Below, one piece after another: positions 59,585 through 64,000 of a DNA stretch of 64,000 bases (position 1 is its first letter; every line of letters starts with the position of its first letter). The position numbers were made by a program, and so were the translations under genes. The notes under the pieces are model-generated. The model was not told the origin of the DNA. It searched no databases and saw nothing but the letters and a program-made list of their open reading frames with translations. The stretch covers positions 10,588,967 through 10,652,966 of the forward strand of contig CM030706.1 of NCBI GenBank assembly GCA_017979445.1, read 5' to 3'. This stretch comes from Akebia trifoliata. Taxonomy: Eukaryota > Streptophyta > Magnoliopsida > Ranunculales > Lardizabalaceae.

Positions 59585-59675
59585 GAGTAGCTATTCCGTG
59601 TTGAACAACACCCAAGCTTGCACCTAACATATCTTCACCAGACCACGCGAACAAGTCTTTTGAAATTTCTTAGTA
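59585..59675 (-). pseudogene. Gypsy pol relic: protease-RT linker
   Basis: The minus strand reads LFAWSGEDMLGASLGVVQHGIA, the (V)FAW.YEDMPG..P.IV.H.L block normally found just before the reverse transcriptase. Only about 250 bp separate it from integrase sequence, so most of RT, RNase H and the integrase core have been deleted. Confidence 0.65.
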
Positions 59676-59679
59676 AATT

Positions 59680-61000
59680 CATTATCCCCTCGTGTTCCTC
59701 TAGGGATATGATGAATTCTATCTAAATTTCTCTAGGAATTATTTTGTGTTTCGAGCCTGACTTTTATCTTCTTATCCTTGAAGCTAGATTATTAGTTAAT
59801 TCGTTAATGCGCTCAAGGTATTCAAAAATTTTCTTTATCCAATCAAATTCAGAATGGGTGACAAACACTTCTATAAAACTTGACAAATTAACTTGACTCA
59901 GTAGAAAAAGAGTAGACTCGATCTAAAGAAAATATGACATTGAAAAATTAGACTCGAGCTAACTCAAATAACTTATGAAAACTCAATACAACTACCCACA
60001 ATGGGCTTGATTAGAACTGAGGACTGAGACATTGCTTACAACCAACAGGATTGAGGCACGGTGATCTTCAGGGAACAATTGGGCGACATTGAGAAATTCT
60101 GAGGTTATTTCTAACTGTTGTTTTGGTACTGACGTTTGTTCTAACTGATCGGACTTACAACCCTAGTTAGACGATGGACGATTGAGCTTAAGTATAATGA
60201 TAACTCTTAAACCTCTTTGAAGGAGAATTTAACCAATTTTAGTGTCACCCCCTTGACAACATTTTAAATGAACCCTGAGATTTTATCGAATTCTGTGCAC
60301 CAATCCATTAAATAATTCATCAATTCAGTGATTATTCAGAAGGAAAATAATTTTATTGCACTCTTGAAAATTATTGAAAAATAATGTTTTTATTGAATAA
60401 TTTTCTCAAATCTGATTATTTTTTGCAGTCAATTTCTTTTTAGAAAAACATATTTTGGTAATTTTCCAAGGTCCATGCTAAAAATGGATTTTTGGTAAAA
60501 AACATATTTCAAAATTTTTCATGCAAAAATAGATCTTTTGTAAATCATTTTTCCTTCTTTTTCATTTCTTTTGTAAAGTATTTTCTCTTGGAAAACATTT
60601 TTCCAGAAAAATATTTTCATTTTGTAAATCATTTTCCTTCTTTGAAAAGGGTTGAAACCCAGAATTTAACAAAGAATTTGATTTTCATTTTGATTTAAAT
60701 GGCTCGGCCCATCATGATTATTGGATCGAGATGGACTGGGTCATTACGAATTATTGCTAAAAATGGATTCTTTATTGGGTCGGTGCACTCATTTTAATTT
60801 CCAGAAAAATATTTTTAATCCTTGGGGACAATCATACACTCTGATCTTATCATTCACATATATTCATCAATCAAAAAGGTTTCATTCAATAAACAACCCG
60901 GGAACACCCACAATAAGTTCGAGTCGTGACCTACTGGGAAGGTTTCTAGACTCTAAGTTCACTACGTGCAATGCATTTTTATCTGGCCACCTTTGCCCAA
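59680..61000. other. Repeat-derived stretch without a supported gene
   Basis: AT-rich DNA with several self-similar AAAATATTTT/TTTTCC words (60380-60620). It probably belongs to the same or a neighbouring retrotransposon; no gag frame could be confirmed. Confidence 0.4.
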
Positions 61001-61282
61001 GCACACCTATATACCTTTCGATACGTGGTGATTTGGTTTGATATACCGTATAGGTGATAATTCAAAACCTCAATTCACTTCTCTGAAGCCAAAAACAACC
61101 AGTTTGATCTCCAGTTGAAAGGTGGTGCACAATGTTGAGCAAGGGCCCACTTAAATACCTCTCGTCTAGAATAGACGTAGTCTATCCCCCTCGTACAGTA
61201 GGGTACAGAGGGGCAAGATCTTGCTTAGGCACCGATTTTGACCAAGAAGTGCAATTGATATATTTAGATTATCTTTTATACC

Positions 61283-61600
61283 TACGGGTACGAGTCAAGA
61301 GTTGTAGCTTTCATAAATGGTTTGGCATCCCACGAGGGGACCGACCACGTACTAGTACTACGTTGGCAATCGGGACATGTGACTGTGTGGCTCACAATAG
61401 GTCAAAGGCTCAGGTCACTCCAGCCTGGGTGCATCAATATACCTCTCAGAATCACCTAATCAGACGGTATTGATGCCCTAGTTTTATATACCCTAAGGTA
61501 CGTGACTGGAGTTGTGATTTTCATGAATGACGTCGCATCTCCGAAGAGATCGGGCCACGCACTAGTGCCACGTTGACTATATGGGACGTGCAAGCATGCA
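61283..61600 (+). repeat. Direct duplication, units about 105 bp, 210 bp apart
   Basis: 61283-61385 and 61493-61600 align: AGTTGTAGCTTTCATAAATG / AGTTGTGATTTTCATGAATG, GGCATCCCACGAGGGGACCG / CGCATCTCCGAAGAGATCGG, and CCACG.ACTAGT.C.ACGTTG. A 113-codon open frame crosses the first copy but shows no family motif. Confidence 0.65.
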
Positions 61601-63264
61601 AAATAATAAACGTGCATGTGGTGTGTGCAAAGCAGGGTGGGGTGTGCCCGGGGCCTTTTTCAAACAAATGGGCCCATGGGCCTGATCATATCATCATACA
61701 TTGGATTACATGAAAATGAATCAAAACAAACATTATTTCAATCACATTATTAAAGATACGCATATCAAACTTATCAAGATCATGGCACCATTAGATAGGC
61801 AATCAATCAAGGCATTATAAAAATAACAACAATGATCAATTAATCAGGATAACACTTAAAAAAATCAATTATCGATCAGTCATGAGCACAAGAATAACCA
61901 ATAAATTTTTTTCTTTTTTGGTCCAATCAAAGGTTATTTTGGGTGATCCAAAATACATCTAGATTTCAGTGGATGTTAAATTGATGCTAGAATGATATTT
62001 GTTGAAACGAGGAGATGACTTTTTTTTTTTTTTTTTAAATTGAATTTTGTTTTACTAAGCAACAAACAAAAACTTCTCTCAGCCAAAATTGATTTTGAAA
62101 GTAAAAGGAAATTTTTATTTTTATTTTTTATTTTTAAAGCTATTACTAATTAAAAAAAAAAAAAAAACTAAAAATATGGCCTAAAAATTTTTATTTTATT
62201 TTTTTGCCACACCAATTTATTTGTAATCAAGTAAATCATTAACAAGCATCTAGATGTGATGTACTATATATAAAATTGGGTGTGCAAACAAAATTTTGAT
62301 CTTCAACACCAAAGAGAACCTGCCAATAAGTTCCATCAAATTTTTTTTTGTTTTTTAAAAACACACTTATACAACCGTCACACCCAATTTCTTTTTCTCT
62401 CTCTTTTGGAAGAATCTCATTGATAGATTTGGATCCGGAATCGTTAATTAGATTTATGATTATTGTTGAAGATCTTAACCGATAAATTCACCTTCTTGTA
62501 TTGCTCGAAAGCTCCGCACAACTCAAACAAATTCCGGCAATCAACCATCGAATTTGTGAATAATCCGATATTCTAATTCTTTTGCAAATCAACAACTTGA
62601 TCTAAAATCTGAGTAAATATGATGATTAATTCAAAATTCTCAATCACTCAATCCAAAACCGCAATCAAACTGTACGTTGAAACAAGACATGGAGAGTACG
62701 CAAATTATATGAACGATAGATTTGTTGAAAACTAATTTTGACTTCAGTTTCATCCAAACCAATCTTGAGGTAATGATAATAAAAAAAAATTCAGCAATTT
62801 AAACAGCAGATTTCACACCCAAAACTGATTTCTCCATCGATTCAAAGGCATAAAGCCTGAAAACCTCGACCCAAACATCCTTCGCCCACAGATCTCCCGA
62901 TCCGATCACTCAACACAATCAAAAGAAGGGATCGAATGAGAATCTGCTCCTAAAACTTTCAACAATCGATCCAATCAAGTTTTATTTACTCAAAGGTAAC
63001 TCAACAAATCTAAAACGCATTCCAAATTCCAAAGCCATGATTTCATTCAATCGGAAACCGAAAGATCTACCAAGATTCAAGCTTTAACTGATCATAGATC
63101 GTCATTTCGCCAAAAAGGTAATTAGATCGAGCAAACCGATGAATAATTGACAGATCAAAACTTCGCAATCATGATTCCTCAAGCTTCAAAAGTTGATCAG
63201 ATCAATCGATCCATATGACTATCGTATGAACGATCAAGAGAGAGAAAAAAAGCAAGGAAGAACA

Positions 63265-63295
<31 letters not shown>

Positions 63296-64000
63296 CGTTC
63301 TCTCTCTTTCTTTTCTATTTTTCGTTTTTAAAGATTGGAGAAGGAGATAAAAACAGCAAAAGTTATTTTTTGCTAATGGCACACCACGAGTAAAAATATA
63401 TTTTTTTTTTGATTTTTTTAAAAAAAATTTTCTTTAAATCCTCTCCTTATCATGAACAACATTAAAAAAGGTAATTTTTTTGTTTCTTAGTGCATCATTC
63501 ACAAATAATTTATTTTCACAAATCGCCGCTTATGCCTAGTAACGTGCCAAAAAATCATCCAAAATTGTTTATTTTTTTTTTATTTTTTTATTTTTTAAAA
63601 GAATATCATAACTCTCATCCCAACCACCATTATTCCATCATCAATTTATGTCAATTTTAATCTTTCATTAAGGTGACCCTTAATTGAACCATAAAAAGAT
63701 ACCAAACACAAGTATCCAAATTGAACCAAAGATACTGATAAGGATAATATAGACCCAAAAATAATTCAAATAAAAAAATGGGTCATTCCCTATTTCATTA
63801 ACCTTTGATATCCTGCATTATTTAGGGTCATTCTGAATGACCCCAAATTGAACCATAACAAAGATGTGCCAAACAAAAATATTCAACATCCCAATCAATG
63901 ATCACCAATAGAGCCAAAAGAATGATAAAAATCAAAATAAAAAATAAATAACTAAAAATAAATTAAAAACTAGGTCCTACTGGCAATGCTCCCATACTTG
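61600..64000. other. AT-rich repeat-like DNA, no supported gene
   Basis: Long A and T runs, a GA microsatellite (63266-63294) and a small direct duplication (..AATTGAACCATAA.., near 63680 and 63850). Open frames at 63193-63393 are GA-repeat artefacts. Confidence 0.5.

Noticed and set aside
61132..61473. 113-codon open frame
   Set aside because: Spans one copy of a duplicated repeat, has no domain, and its second copy is not open.

Overview
The window is nuclear DNA of a flowering plant, AT-rich and dominated by repeats. Evidence: two intron-containing genes of plant families with GT..AG splice sites, an intronless tRNA gene with internal Pol III boxes, and the remains of many plant retrotransposons (Ty1-copia, Ty3-gypsy, TRIM) and non-autonomous DNA transposons. 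The species cannot be named from the sequence; a dicot-like angiosperm fits best. Nothing looks bacterial, viral or organellar.

Genes. (1) At 1355-6871 (+) a six-exon gene encodes a nuclear-looking HAD/FCP1-type phosphatase-like protein; the joined frame is exactly 577 codons including the stop. Its third intron is 2.8 kb long and holds retrotransposon debris. (2) At 8540-8611 (+) there is a tRNA-Thr (CGT). (3) At 34355-37057 (+) a two-exon gene encodes a Ninja-family/AFP (ABI5-binding-protein type) corepressor adaptor with an EAR motif; the DNA just upstream carries five CACGTG boxes and a CT-rich leader.

Repeats, left to right. 1-575 is a gypsy LTR fragment ('family X'). 7.1-7.5 kb and 17.5-17.9 kb are two related fold-back elements, each inserted in (TA)n. 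12.1-12.4, 13.2-14.1, 14.6-15.1, 15.3-16.4 and 22.5-23.1 kb are non-autonomous DNA transposons, three of them with clear target-site duplications. 18.7-20.8 kb and 23.96-25.70 kb are long gypsy LTRs; the second is a solo LTR with a 5-bp duplication. 28.5-33.3 kb holds further degenerate LTR material. 38.7-41.7 kb is a broken family-X gypsy element followed by a reverse-transcriptase relic. 44.16-48.35 kb is a two-LTR family-X element with no recognisable pol, itself interrupted by a 743-bp insertion. 48.63-48.97 kb is a complete 334-bp TRIM. 49.21-54.09 kb is a decayed minus-strand Ty1-copia element. 54.32 to about 59.7 kb is a minus-strand Ty3-gypsy relic of the Tat-like type, with its 3' LTR, polypurine tract, a 21-unit tandem array and an integrase tail. 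60-64 kb is further non-coding repeat-like DNA.

The most interesting signals are the paired TA-targeting fold-back elements with a shared core and different ends, the intact TRIM, the insertions with clean target-site duplications, the altered catalytic motif in gene 1, the G-box cluster at the AFP gene, and an ABRE-rich promoter-like stretch at 27.5-28.3 kb with no gene after it. No evidence was found for a wholly new multigene system.
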